The translations under genes and the position numbers were made by a program. Shown piece after piece: positions 46,895 to 58,212 of a stretch of 64,000 nucleotides of DNA. The notes beneath the pieces are model-generated. The model saw only the letters and a list, made by a program, of their open reading frames with translations, did not search any database and had not been told where the DNA came from. The DNA is from Spiroplasma floricola 23-6 (lineage in GTDB: Bacteria; Bacillota_I; Bacilli_A; Mycoplasmatales; Mycoplasmataceae): NCBI RefSeq assembly GCF_002813555.1, contig NZ_CP025057.1, positions 682,001-746,000 of the forward strand. The letters are read 5' to 3'. The first letter of the stretch is position 1. Each line of letters opens with the position of its first letter.

Positions 46895-47626
46895 TTAAAG
46901 ATCTTGAAAAATAGTTAAGAACAAAATACTTAATGCAATATTTCTGTATATAGACTTACTATCATCATATTGATAATTAATAACCAATGATTTGTCAAAC
47001 TTTAATTTAATTATTGATTCTTGAAATTTTGAGACAATTAAAAAATTTTTTTGATTTTTATTAAACTTACTATTAAAGTTTCTTATTAAAGATTTATTAT
47101 CTTTTCCACACACAACTAAAATATTTACAATTTGTGAGTCACTAAAGTCTTTATTTAAATAATCATAATCATTGTTAATTATTATTGGATTTTTATTTAA
47201 AGCTACTAATGAATCATATAAATATCTAACTGAGTTTTGCACTTGATATGAACCATATATTTTTATACATTTAGAGTTTTTAATTTCATTTGTTAATGTT
47301 TCAATAAACTCTGAATTCTTTTCAATTCAATTAAAGATTGAAAAAATTATTTCTTTTGATTTAACATTATATTTTACTTCTTGATTTCCATACTTGTCAT
47401 ATTCATTTTTTAAAGTGAATAATAATTCTTTATACCCTGAATAACCAATTGCTTTTGAAAATTTGGTTATTGTAGAGTTTGCAACAAATGAAAGTTCAGC
47501 AATTTCTTTTTGATTAATAAATTCACCCTTATCAAATAAATCTATTATATTTTTAGCAATTATTTTAAATGAACTATCTTTACTATTATTAATAAAATCT
47601 TCTAATTTATCATAAACAGATCACAT
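46895..47626 (-). CDS. RpiR/MurR-family transcriptional regulator, operon 2 (243 aa)
   Basis: ATG 47626 (MWSVYDKLEDFINNSKDSSF; the second residue is a TGA-Trp) after GGAGGC. HTH FINQKEIAELSFVANSTITK and SIS-like domain (CIKIYGSYQVQNSVRYLYDS; QIVNILVVCGKDNKSLIRNF). Paralogue of the operon 1 regulator and first gene of operon 2. Its promoter is one of the T-tract units (47660-47703), so its own level might vary between cells. Confidence 0.88.
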
Positions 47627-47659
47627 ATTTTGCCTCCTATATTATTATATTTTTTTAAA

Positions 47660-47703
47660 ATTATAAAAAAAAAAAAAAAAATTATTGTAAAATAATTTTT
47701 TTT
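47660..47703 (-). promoter_or_regulatory. Terminator / T17 / TATAAT unit before rpiR-type gene 2
   Basis: On the minus strand a hairpin with AAATTATT / AATAATTT arms is followed by a T17 run (47665-47681 on the plus strand as A) that ends in TATAAT (47660-47665). TTACAA in the hairpin loop region (47685-47690) could be the -35 box, giving a 19-base spacer. Confidence 0.6.
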
Positions 47704-47849
47704 ATAAGTGTTAAATTACTAAAATGTTTTTATAACTTTATTGTTTCACAAACTTTTTTAAATAGTTGAATATAAGTACTTTTATAAAAAACATTTTGTC
47801 TTGTTAACAAAGTATATTTAGACTTTTTTAATAAAGTTGTATTTTTATT

Positions 47850-49493
47850 TTAAATATTACCTTTTTTAACTCTTATTTCAAAACTTATAGAACCTTTATA
47901 ATTGCCTATTCCCGCAATTGTTTCAATCTCATATTCTTCATTATTTGTATCTTTTTTAGATTCATAGTTTGCTTTAAAATCTTGTTCAGTTAAACCAAAA
48001 GTATCTTTAATCATTTTTTTTACTTTTGCTTGATCTCCACTAAAAGAATCTACATAAAATATTTTATTTTCAAATACTTTATTTTTTAAATCAATAACCT
48101 CTTCAATATTTTTTTGCTCAATTTTTACATTTTTAGAATCTTTAATTAATTTTGAAGTTTCAATTGCACTAATTTCAATTACATCACCTGCAGCAGTTTT
48201 AACAGTATTGCTTAATATTTTTGATTTATTTTCTTTATCTTTAACACTAATTTTATAATCTTTATCTAAAACTACATTTTTATCAATTTTTATTATCTCT
48301 TCTTTTATTATATTTTCAATTTCTATTTTTGATTTATTAAAATCTAATTTAGGAGAAATATTTGCTATACTTTTACGTGTTTCTTTATAGTTTAATATAA
48401 AAGTAGCTGATCCAATTACTTTTGTTGATGCTTTAACTGATTTAACTTCAATTGAGCCTTTTTCAGTTGAAGTTGGTTCTTTATAATTTTCAAAACTAAT
48501 ATCAGTACTTTCAACAACATCAATACTTAATTTAGATTTAATTTGATCAATAACAGCTTTTTTAGCACTTAATTCACTATTTTCCAAAGGTGAAATTTCT
48601 AAACTCTCACCTTTAATTTTTGATAAATCTATTCTATCTTCTTTATAGTTTAATATAAATGTAGCAGATCCAATTACTTTTGTTGATGCTTTAACTGATT
48701 TAACTTCAATCGAACCTTTTTCACTTAATGTTGGTTTTTTATAATTTTCAAAACTAATATCAGTACTTTCAACAACATCAATACTTAATTTAGATTTAAT
48801 TTGATCAATAACAGCTTTTTTAGCACTTAATTCACTATTTTCCAAAGGTGAAATTTCTAAACTCTCACCTTTGATTTTTGATAAATCTATTCTATCTTCT
48901 TTATAGTTTAATATAAATGTAGCAGATCCAATTACTTTTGTTGATGCTTTAACTGATTTAACTTCAATTGAACCTTTTTCACTTAATGTTGGTTTTTTAT
49001 AATTTTCAAAACTAATATCAGTACTTTCAACAACATCAATACTTAATTTAGATTTAATTTGATCAATAACAGCTTTTTTAGCACTTGATTCACTATTTTC
49101 CAAAGGTGAAATTTCTAAACTCTCACCTTTGATTTTTGATAAATCTATTTTATTTTTAATATCATTTTTAACAATATAATTAACTTCAACTGAACCTTTT
49201 TCAATATATTTTTTTGAATCTGTTTTAACAACAATATCGGCTTTTACATTAGTAATATTTTTAACTTCAACTTCTGATTTTATTAACTCTTTGTTTTTAG
49301 CAAATGTAGCATTTAAAATAGTTTCTGAACTCGGTTTACCCGTATTTCCATCTTGATTTAATTCTCCTAAATTTTTATTGATTATTATTTTAGTTAATTC
49401 AATTTTTTTTACTTCACTTTTACATGCTACAACTGTTGCACTTGTAGTTGCAACTAAACCTGTAGTTGCTAATAAACTTAATAACTTTTTCAT
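47850..49493 (-). CDS. Surface lipoprotein with three near-identical 86-residue repeats (547 aa)
   Basis: The start at 49493 (MKKLLSLLATTGLVATTSATVVAC) after AAAGGAGG; the frame extends upstream but without a signal. Residues 24-115 are a unique beta-rich domain. Three 86-residue repeats follow, starting IDLSKIKGESLEISPLENSE and ending SATFILNYKEDR, then about 170 residues of a related but diverged domain type (DLKNKVFENKIFYVDSFSGD). Each repeat looks like one compact alpha/beta domain. The repeats are nearly identical in DNA, so copy number can change in frame. Probable surface stalk or coat protein. The IS3 element sits just upstream. Confidence 0.9.
   Translation of the reverse strand: MKKLLSLLATTGLVATTSATVVACKSEVKKIELTKIIINKNLGELNQDGNTGKPSSETILNATFAKNKELIKSEVEVKNITNVKADIVVKTDSKKYIEKGSVEVNYIVKNDIKNKIDLSKIKGESLEISPLENSESSAKKAVIDQIKSKLSIDVVESTDISFENYKKPTLSEKGSIEVKSVKASTKVIGSATFILNYKEDRIDLSKIKGESLEISPLENSELSAKKAVIDQIKSKLSIDVVESTDISFENYKKPTLSEKGSIEVKSVKASTKVIGSATFILNYKEDRIDLSKIKGESLEISPLENSELSAKKAVIDQIKSKLSIDVVESTDISFENYKEPTSTEKGSIEVKSVKASTKVIGSATFILNYKETRKSIANISPKLDFNKSKIEIENIIKEEIIKIDKNVVLDKDYKISVKDKENKSKILSNTVKTAAGDVIEISAIETSKLIKDSKNVKIEQKNIEEVIDLKNKVFENKIFYVDSFSGDQAKVKKMIKDTFGLTEQDFKANYESKKDTNNEEYEIETIAGIGNYKGSISFEIRVKKGNI
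48375..49148 (-). repeat. Three tandem 258-bp repeats
   Basis: Units at 48891-49148, 48633-48890 and 48375-48632. The same sequence recurs exactly 258 bases apart. Differences are a handful of bases (Ser/Leu after ENSE, KKPTLSEKG against KEPTSTEKG). Confidence 0.92.
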
Positions 49494-49553
49494 TTTTCCT
49501 CCTTTTATAAGAGCTATTAAAATACAAATAAACAATTCAAATTGATATTGCTA

Positions 49554-49595
49554 ATTATATAAAAAAAAAAAAAAAATCAAGTTTATTGACTTGAC
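49554..49595 (-). promoter_or_regulatory. Terminator / T16 / TATAAT unit before the repeat lipoprotein
   Basis: On the minus strand TCAAGT / ACTTGA hairpin, sixteen T, one A, then TATAAT (49554-49559). TTGATT (49575-49580) overlaps the hairpin arm and would be the -35 box with a 15-base spacer. Confidence 0.65.
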
Positions 49596-49661
49596 AGAGG
49601 TTAGAATGTTCCCCCCATTTAGGCAACAATTTTTATACAATAATAGAAAAGGATAAAGTAT

Positions 49662-50024
49662 ATGGCAAAAAAAGGACAAAAGTTTAGAAAGTGAACTCAA
49701 GAAGAAAAAGAAAAAATTATTGAATTAAGTTTGAATGGTTATTCTCTAAAGGAAATAGCATTAAAATTTAACTCAACTACAGGATCAATTGGAACAATAA
49801 TAAACAAATACAAAAATACAGATATTGGTGATTCAAAAACTCGTTTACCTTATAAAATAGATTACAGTATATCTCAAAAGGCAAATGATCTGTTTGTAGG
49901 AATTCTATTTGATTACAATAAGGAATTAATTAAGGAGAATGATATTTTAAAAAAGCAATGAGCCTCCAAGGCCAAAACCAAAAAGAAATAGTTCAACAAT
50001 TATTGATAAATACCAAGAGCAATA
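49662..50024 (+). CDS. IS3-family OrfA (helix-turn-helix, 120 aa)
   Basis: ATG 49662 (MAKKGQKFRKWTQEEKEKII). Helix-turn-helix ELSLNGYSLKEIALKFNSTTGSIGTIINKYK, then a leucine-zipper-like stretch (YNKELIKENDILKKQ) ending at TAG 50022-50024. It overlaps orfB by 67 bases in the -1 relationship. OrfA alone usually binds the IS ends and regulates transposition. Confidence 0.87.
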
Positions 50025-50812
50025 GAACAATGATTTGTAAAATTTTAAATATTAATAGAACATCAACATATAAAAAAAATAAAACTTTAATGAATTTCCT
50101 GGATGATACAAGAATTATGAATTTAGTTATTTCAGAAATTGAAAGGAATAATTTCCTTAGTGCTTATAGTGCTAAAAGATGAGCCCTATATTTTAAATTA
50201 AATTATATTGACCCTTTCAGAATTAATCATAAAAAATTAGAACGTATATTTAAAAAATTTAATCATATTGCATATTACATTAAGAAACAATCTAAACATG
50301 AGATTAAAAGATATAACGAAACTATTAGAAAGAATTATTTAAAAGAAGCAAAAGAAATTGGTTTTGAAAATATTTGAACTAGTGATATAACTGAATTTTC
50401 AGTTAAAACAAAAAAAGGTTATATTTGCACAGTTCAAGATAATTTAACTGGAGAAATAATAGGAAAATCTAAAAGAATTGATAATCAAAAAACAGATTTT
50501 GTTCTTGAAGCTGTAGAAATGGCATATAAAAATAAAAAATATTTAGGTTCAATATTATTACATTCAGATAATGGAAATCAATATACCTCTCTGGATTACA
50601 TAAGTTTATGTAATGATTTACAAATTATTAGAAGCTATTCAAAACCAGGAACACCTCATCATAATGGTAAACATGAAAGTTTTCATGGTCGTTTAAAAGA
50701 TGAAACTATAAGAACATGTCATATTGAAAACATTAATCAATGTATGGAAATAGCATGAGCATGATTGGACTTTTATAATAATGATAGAATTAGAATGAAT
50801 AAAAAATGATAA
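49958..50812 (+). CDS. IS3-family OrfB transposase (DDE integrase domain, 284 aa)
   Basis: In frame -1 to OrfA, joined at the A-AAA-AAG site to give the OrfAB transposase. HTH_21-like N-terminus (RTMICKILNINRTSTYKKNK). The catalytic triad is visible: Asp in WTSDITEFS, Asp in LLHSDNGNQYTS, and Glu in PHHNGKHESFHGRLKDE. The C-terminus ends DFYNNDRIRMNKKW. Three TGA-Trp codons are used, so the element is adapted to this genetic code. It appears intact and possibly active. Confidence 0.9.
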
Positions 50813-50908
50813 AAAAAAAAAAAAAACGTTCCCAATTTGGGGGGAACGTTGTCACTTTATAGAATGAAAAAATAAAGATGTCTTTTATGGAATAATAACT
50901 ATATAAAT

Positions 50909-50945
50909 AAAAAAGCAGAAACTCTTTTATTAGTTTCTGCTTTTA
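50909..50945 (-). terminator. Terminator of the chitinase gene
   Basis: AAAAGCAGAAAC / GTTTCTGCTTTT arms followed by T6 on the minus strand, downstream of the stop at 50976. Confidence 0.85.
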
Positions 50946-50975
50946 TAGTATTTTTATTTATATTTTCTAAAAATA

Positions 50976-53795
50976 TTATTTATTTTTTAATTTACCAAAT
51001 GAATCTTCATATCATTTAGCATATGATCATCTTTTTCATTCAACTTTTGCAACTGTTGATCCATACTGATCTGGAATCATTCCCTCAAATCCATCTCATA
51101 AAACAGATCATGTCATTAAACCTCTAATATGTATTGAATCTTCTTTCAATAAATTGAATGCTTTATTAATTGCATCTTTTGTTGCAGCTCCTCGACCAGC
51201 TGGTTCATTTGTTGCAGCTCCAATAACAAATTTATCAGGAGAAATTTGGAAATAATTATCTACTCCCCCTGGTCTTGAAGTCATATATTTAGTTACTAAA
51301 TAAAAGAACTCTCCACGTTTTTCTTTATTATCATTTGAAATAATTGTTCCAGCTGATACACCAACTTTAGCTGCATCTTGGGCATCAACTGTTGGTCCAT
51401 CTCCTCAACCATTATAATATTGTGGATTTATTCAATCATAGTAATCTTTTAACTCATTTAAGAAAGTTCCATAACTTTTACCAGCATAACCAGCTTTACG
51501 CAGATAAGGTAATTCTGGTGCCATTGTGATTATAAAGTCTCTATTTTCTTTTTTATACTCATCTTTAATTTCTTTTAATGCATCTGATGTAACTTTTTGT
51601 GATTCACTACTTGCTAGTGAATTTCCTTCTCAGTCAAGATCAAGTCCATCAAAACCATATTCTTCAACAGTTTGTTTTATTGCTGCTTTAAGTTCATCTT
51701 TTTGATTACTTCTAAATAGCATTTCTCCCCCTGTTGCTCCTCCCATTGAAATTAAAACTCTTCTTCCTTGACTTTGCAATTTTTTAATTGCTTGTTTAAT
51801 TACACTAGGATTATTTGGTTGATATGTTGGCATTGCATAAGGATGTTGTGAATATAAAAATGAAACATCTATAACATTGTATCTAGAATCAATTTGATCA
51901 AGAGCCATTTTATTTTCAAATGCTCCTCCTCACTCATATCAATAACCTACAAGTGTTTTTACTTCAAAAATAACATCAACACTTCCTTTATATTTAGCAG
52001 GATTCGTAGAAACAATTGTTGCTTTTTCTTTTGAAATTTGTGTTGCTTTTATTGAACTCTCATCTAATGAAGAGTTTAAATATTTTAAAGTTCTTTTAAT
52101 TGAAGATTGATAACTATCTGGAATACCTCCAAGATTTGTTTTAGAAATTACTGTTTTTAAATCTATTGCATTAGAATTATCAACACTAAATGTTACTCTT
52201 ACATTACCTTTATATTTAGCAGGATTTGTAGAAACAATTAAAGCACTATCTGCTAATATATCAATAAATTTGATACTGTTAATGTCAAGTTGTTGATTTT
52301 TATTATAAACAGCTGATTTTAGTGCATCTTGATCATTTGAGTTAATTAATCCTAGTGTTCTGTTTGTAACAACATTTGCTAAATCCATAGCATTTGATGT
52401 ATCTATTGTGAATTTTACACTAACTTGACCTTTATACTTTCTGATATTAGTTGATTTTATAATTGCTTGGTTATCACCAATATTAATAACTTCCACATAT
52501 TTTGTTTCTAAACTAGAATTTTTTTGTTTTACAACTTGCAATATTGTATTTTGATCATTTGAATTTATCATACCTAAGTTTGTATTTGTAATCACTTGTG
52601 AAAGAGGTGTACTTTCTAATGACTCATCTACAGTGAAAGAAACATCCACTCCACTATCTTGAACATCTATATAAACTGATTTATCTAATGAATATACATT
52701 TCCTCAACCATTTCCTCCATTTGCACCATTTCATCTTACACCAAGAAAATTAGTGTCAATATTTGGATTTTTTATTTTAAGTCCTTTTAAAATTTCTTCA
52801 GGTTCTGATGAAACAATTGTTCCTAAATTAGTTTGTTTTATTGCTTCTTTTAATTGTATTGAATCTGGTTTAACAGCTGAAAGTTGAAATAAAACATTAA
52901 CTTTTCCTATATAATTGTTAATTCCAACTGCAACAGCTGAATTCATTGAAATAGATTCTAACATAAAATCATCTTCAGTTAAATTTTGATTTTTTTCTAT
53001 AATAGATTTTTTAATAGTTTTAGAATCCTTGCTATTTAAAACTCCTAAGTTTGTATTTGTAAGAATTGTACTTAATTCAACTCTATTCCTTATTGAAAAA
53101 CTCACTGTTACATTTCCATTATATTTATTTATTCCACTAACTATAGCAGAACTTTTAGTTATTTGATTAATTGTAAAGTCATTTTCACTTAGACCACTAT
53201 TTTTTTGAAGAATAACTTTTAAAATTGTAGAGCTTTTATTATCTTCAAGAATTCCTAAATTAGTATTTTTTAAAAGTGTACTCAACTCTATTTTTTCTTG
53301 TTTTGCAATAGCAAAAGTAATTTTAACTTCTCCTTCATAATCATTCTGTCCCTGTACAATAGCAGAATTGCTATTAATATTAGTTAAAATAAAATCACTT
53401 TCCTTTAATTCAAGATTATTACTAATAATAGCTCTTTTAATAGTTTCTTGACTATTATTATTTATTTCCCCTAAATTTGGATTTTTTAAAACTTCATCTA
53501 ATTTTCTTATAACTTTAAATGTTACTTTAATATTTCCTGAATATTTACTAATACCCTCAATAATTGCTGAATCATTTTTAATATCTTTAACTATAAAATC
53601 ATCTTTTGATAAACCGCTATTCTTTTTAATGACAGCTTCAGAGATTGTTACAGATTCATTATTTTTCAATGTTCCAATATCAGTGTTTTTCAATAAATTA
53701 CTGATATTGTTATTTAATAAGCTACATGATGTTGTATATGTAGCTGGCACCCCAATAAGTCCTAAAACAGATAATAGATATATTTTTTTTCTCAT
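50976..53795 (-). CDS. GH18 chitinase lipoprotein with N-terminal tandem repeats (939 aa)
   Basis: ATG 53795 (MRKKIYLLSVLGLIGVPATY ... TTSCSL, lipobox Cys) after AAAGGAGG. Residues 30-390 and 410-600 carry about eight repeats of 65-70 residues built on NTNLG.L......TI...I..KN..L....F.......SA.V.G...Y.G.V.V.F. A GH18 domain follows (about 620-935). It begins VGYWYEWGGAFENKMALDQI, has the catalytic YGFDGLDLDWEG (DxxDxDxE), INPQYYNGWGDG and a C-terminal MTWSVLWDGFEG. It hydrolyses chitin, for example in the gut lining of an arthropod host. The catalytic residues are intact. It is a single gene. Confidence 0.93.
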
Positions 53796-54054
53796 AATTA
53801 CCTCCTTTAAATATTTTATATTAAAATTGACAAAATATAAAATATCCACTATTTTAATGACAGAATTTTAAAAATAAGTTAAAAAATAAACTTAATTGCT
53901 TTTATAAGCCAAAAATTCATTAATAAACATGTAAAAATAATTCTATACTCTATTTTTTAAAAGATGTGGAATTTTTTTAAACTAAGTTTAAAGAAGTAAC
54001 ATTAAAATTTATTTAAAATATTTAAAAGAAAGAAAATAAGCATAGTAAAACTTG

Positions 54055-54180
54055 ATCAAAAATCCCTAAATACAATGAAGAGTTTAAAGCAGATTGTATT
54101 ACTATATGCAAATGAAAATAGTATAACAATAGCTTATAAAAAATATAAAGTTCCAATTGTTTCTATTGGAACTTCGTAAT
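54055..54180 (+). pseudogene. Fragment of an IS3-type OrfA
   Basis: On the plus strand SKIPKYNEEFKADCITI, then after a one-base shift LYANENSITIAYKKYKVP. This is the typical N-terminal helix-turn-helix of IS3-group OrfA ('kYs.efK..av.ly...g.si...akeygvp'). It is different from the intact IS3 at 49.6 kb. The rest of the element is gone. Confidence 0.6.
54148..54174. terminator. Terminator of lipoprotein copy A
   Basis: AAGTTCCAAT / ATTGGAACTT hairpin, downstream of the stop at 54211 on the minus strand and also at the end of the OrfA fragment on the plus strand. Confidence 0.65.
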
Positions 54181-54210
54181 TATAAGTAAATGCTCAAGAT
54201 AATTTTTAAA

Positions 54211-56088
54211 CTACATAAATTTAATAAATGCTTTGGTCTCTTGACTTTCAGATAATTTAAACAGTTTCTCATACTTAAAATTAACTGCTAAATAACCTAA
54301 TTTAAATGTAATAGAATCTGGATTTTTATCCTTTGCTCCACTTTTTGCAGGAATAAAAGATATATCATTTTCATTTAAAACATATTCAATTTTATTATTA
54401 TAATAACTTCCTTTATTTGATGACTCTAAATCATATAAATTGTTTGAGCTGTTTGAATTAATTAAATATACTAATGATAAATTTTTATTTAACATATTAT
54501 AAATATTTAAATTATTAATAAATTCCTTAGAATTTTGTGAAGATTTAAAACTATCTCAAAGACTTCAAAATATTCTATTTAAATTTCCTCCACTTTTAGA
54601 AGGTTTGGATCTAATATCATCTTCTTTCATTTGAGAAATAATTTCTTTACTTCCAATGTTCATTAAGTAATCTTGATTGGAATTAAACTCAGGGTATTTA
54701 AAATTTGAATCTATTTCATAAAAATTATGCATTCCTTTTATTATAACTTTTGAAGTAAACTCACTTAATAATTCAATTTTCTCTTCAGTTTTTGAAGAAG
54801 CATTATATGTTACAGATAAATTAAAATCAGATAACTCATGAATATATTTATTATTTCCTGAACCTATTGTAATAGTTGCCCCTTTCAATTTAAGATTTCC
54901 TATTGAATCTGCCTTTATATACTCATTGGAGTTTTCAATTAAGTTGCTTTGTTGATCTGTTAACTTTAAATTTTTAAGATAATTACTTTTTAAAGTAGTC
55001 AATTCTTTATTTCACTTATTCATATTATCATTTGTAAAATAAAGCTCTTTTAAAGTTTGAGTATTTAATTCACTATTTGGATCATTTCTAAAAATAGTTT
55101 TAAAAATTTTCTCAGAACCTTGTTCTGACTTTGTATAATCTTCAAAAGACTTTGAACTTTTAGTTTCAAATACATTTAGTAAGTTAGTTTTAAAAATTGA
55201 ATCAACATAAATACTGTTTTTATTAAACTCTAAAGTTAAATTTTCAAAGCTTGTGAAATAATTTTTTTTAATAAAGTTAATTAAATTATTCTTATACTCA
55301 TTATTTGAATTTATATAATTTTTTATCTCATTTGAAAATTCTCCATACCCTTCATAAAAGTTTTTATTATTTTTTATATTCTTTCATTCAAAATTAGAAT
55401 ACTTTTTCATTTCATTTGAAACTAAAAAATCCTTTTCAATATTTTTTGCTAGATTATCTCCTGCTAATTTAAAAGTTTCACTATCTGTTGAAGTATATTT
55501 TAAAGTATCTCTAATTTCAAATTTCTCAATATCATTTTTTCCTTTATATTTTATATTTACTTTATATTCATTTATAAAGTTCCCTATATAAACTCCCTGA
55601 GATAACTCTCCTGATTTTATTTTAAAATTATCATTGTAAATAACTTCTATTCCTTCAAAAACTGAGTCAACTTCATCTAAAATAACTTTATATTTATTTA
55701 CTTTTTTTAACTCATTTAATTTTTCTGCCAATAATTTTGATCTTAAAATTAGATTTTCATCATTTTCTATTTGTTTTTTATTCTCTGGTGTTATATCTTT
55801 TTCTTTATTTGAAAAAGCTATTATATTATCTTTTTTAATAAACAAATAGTTATTCTCTGTTTCTTGTAGACCTATAAGATTTTGAATAACTTCATTTTTC
55901 ATATGGGTGTTGTAAATTTTTGTAACTTCATCTTGAAAATCTTTTATAATCTCATTTAAGTCTTCTTTTTGAGATTCTTCTGGCTTAGAGTTATCTTTTG
56001 ATTTTTCTTTTGTACCACAAGCAACTACACTAACAGTTGAAGATGATACAAATCCAATTGTTGCCAATATACTTAATAATTTTTTCAT
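54211..56088 (-). CDS. Paralogous lipoprotein A (625 aa)
   Basis: ATG 56088 (MKKLLSILATIGFVSSSTVS, lipobox VVAC) after AAAGGAGG; I checked the frame as open to TAG 54211. Residues 30-60 are a charged linker (EESQKEDLNEIIKDFQDEVT). The body is alpha/beta with KYKVILDEVDSVFEGIEVIY and ATITIGSGNNKYIHELSDFN, and the end is KLGYLAVNFKYEKLFKLSES. No known domain. It is over 80 percent like the next gene by eye, with differences gathered around residues 490-560. A tandem surface-antigen pair is likely. Confidence 0.88.
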
Positions 56089-56148
56089 TTTTCCTCCTTT
56101 TTTAAAAGCTGTTGAAATACAAATAAACAATTCAAATTGATATCAATG

Positions 56149-56190
56149 ATTATAAAAAAAAAAAAAAAAGTCAAATTTTTGACTTTTATT
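56149..56190 (-). promoter_or_regulatory. Terminator / T16 / TATAAT unit before lipoprotein A
   Basis: On the minus strand a hairpin of AAAGTCAAA / TTTGACTTT arms runs into sixteen T and TATAAT (56149-56154). TTGACT (56169-56174) is both the right arm of the hairpin and a good -35 box; the spacer is 14 T. The same sequence is found in front of lipoprotein B. Confidence 0.75.
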
Positions 56191-56233
56191 CGAAAAAATA
56201 GGCAAAAAAATGCTTATTTACTTTATTTTTTAA

Positions 56234-58105
56234 CTATACAAATTTCACAAATGTTTTTGATTCTTGTTTTTCAGATAATTTAAATAATTTCTCATACTTA
56301 AAATTAACTGCTAAATAACCAAATTTAAATGTAATTGAATCAGGATTTTTATCCTTGACCCCACTTTTTGCAGGAATAAAAGATATATTATTTTCATTTA
56401 AAACATAATCAATTTTATTATTATACATAGTTACGGAATTTGATTTTTGCAAGGTAACTAAGTTTGTTGAATAGTTTGGTAAAATTAAATATACTCAAGA
56501 TATTTTTTCATTTAACATATTGAAAATATTTAAATTACTAATAAACTCTTTCTTTTTTTGATACTTTATATTATTTCAAAGACTTCAAAAAGGTGGATCT
56601 ATATCTCCTGAAAATTTTGAAGTAGTAGATTTAATATATTCTTTTATATTTAAAACTATATCTCTACTTTCAATATTCATTAAGTAATCTTGATTAGAAT
56701 TAAACTCAGGATATTTAAAATTTGAATCTATTCCATAAAAATTATGCATTCCTTTTATTATAACTTTTGAAGTAAACTCACTTAATAATTCAATTTTATC
56801 TTCAGTTTTTGAAGAAGCATTATATGTTACAGATAAATTAAAATCAGATAACTCATGAATATATTTATTATTTCCTGAACCTATTGTAATAGTTGCCCCT
56901 TTCAATTTAAGATTTCCTATTGAGTCTGCCCTAATATATTCATTAGATTTTTCAATTAAATTAGTTTGCTGATCTGTTAACTTTAAATTTTTAAGATAAT
57001 TACTTTTTAATGTAATCAATTCTTTATTTCACTTATCCATATTATCATTTGTAAAATAAAGCTCTTTTAAAGTTTGAGTATTTAATTCACTATTTGGATC
57101 ATTTCTAAAAATAGTTTTAAAAATTTTTTCAGAATTTTGATTTGATTTTGTATAATCTTCAAATGACTTTGAACTTTTAGTTTCAAATACATTTAGTAAG
57201 TTAGTTTTAAAACTTGAATCTATATAAATATTGTTTTTATTGAACTCTAAAATTAAATTTTGAAAACTTGTAAAATAATTTTGCTTAATAAAATTAATTA
57301 AATTATTCTTATACTCATCACTTGAATTTATATAACTTTTTATCTCATTTGAAAATTCTCCATACCCTTCATAAGAGTTTTTATTATTTCTTATGTTCTT
57401 TCATTCAAAATTAGAGTATTTTTTCATTTCATTTGAAACTAAAAAGTCCTTTTCAATATTTTTTGCTAGATTATCTCCTGCTAATTTAAATGTTTCACTA
57501 TCTGTTGAAGTATATTTTAAAGTATTTCTAATTTCAAATTTTTCAATATCATTTTTTCCTTTGTATTTTATATTTACTTTATATTCATTTATAAAGTTCC
57601 CTATATAAACTCCCTGAGATAACTCTCCTGATTTTATTTTAAAATTATCATTATAAATAACTTCTACTCCATCAAATATTGAGTCAACTTCATCTAAAAT
57701 AACTTTATATTTATTTACTTTTTTTAACTCATTTAATTTTTCTGCCAATAATTTTGATCTTAAAATTAGATTCTCATCATTTTCTATTTGTTTTTTATTT
57801 TCAGCTGTTATATCTTTTTCCTTATTTGAAAAAGCTATTATATTATCTTTTTTAATAAACAAATAGTTTTTCTCTGTTTCTTGTAAACCTATAAGATTTC
57901 CAATCACTTCACTTTTCATATGGCTATTGTAAATTTTTGTAACTTCATCTTGAAAATCTTTTATAATCTCATTTAAGTCTTCTTTTTGAGGTTCTTCTGG
58001 TTTAAAGTTATCTGTTGATTTTTCTTTTGTACCACAAGCAACTACACTAACAGTTGATGTTGATACAAGTCCAATTGTTGCCAATACACTTAATAATTTT
58101 TTCAT
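56234..58105 (-). CDS. Paralogous lipoprotein B (623 aa)
   Basis: ATG 58105 (MKKLLSVLATIGLVSTSTVS, VVAC) after AAAGGAGAA. The frame is open to TAG 56234 through several TGA-Trp. Near copy of lipoprotein A: the N-terminal 250 residues differ at few sites, while the segment around DIVLNIKEYIKSTTSKFSGD and the following 60 residues is different (A has EIISQMKEDDIRSKPSKSGG). It has its own promoter and is followed by A. Probably a gene duplication with divergence in one surface patch. Confidence 0.88.
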
Positions 58106-58167
58106 TTTATTCTCCTTTTTTAAAGAACTGTTAAAATACAAATAAACAATTCAAATTGATATCAATG

Positions 58168-58209
58168 ATTATAAAAAAAAAAAAAAAAGTCAAATTTTTG
58201 ACTTTTCTT
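58168..58209 (-). promoter_or_regulatory. Terminator / T16 / TATAAT unit before lipoprotein B
   Basis: Identical in layout to 56149-56190: TTGACT at 58188-58193, run of sixteen (A 58173-58188 on the plus strand), TATAAT at 58168-58173, 14-base spacer. Confidence 0.75.
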
Positions 58210-58212
58210 CAA

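Larger units (their letters stand above)
49605..50850 (+). mobile_element. IS3-family insertion sequence
   Basis: The ends are imperfect inverted repeats: left AATGTTCCCCCCATTTAGGC and right (reverse complement) AACGTTCCCCCCAAATTGGG. Inside lie overlapping orfA and orfB on the plus strand with an A-AAA-AAG slip site at 49949-49955. A run of sixteen A lies just inside the right end. I cannot identify a target duplication with confidence. A lone copy of the right end exists near 58213. Confidence 0.88.

Noticed and set aside
49494-49535. N-terminal extension MFICILIALIKGGK on the repeat lipoprotein (and a similar one at 56089-56130)
   Set aside because: The AAAGGAGG site lies inside it and the lipoprotein signal peptide begins at the next Met.
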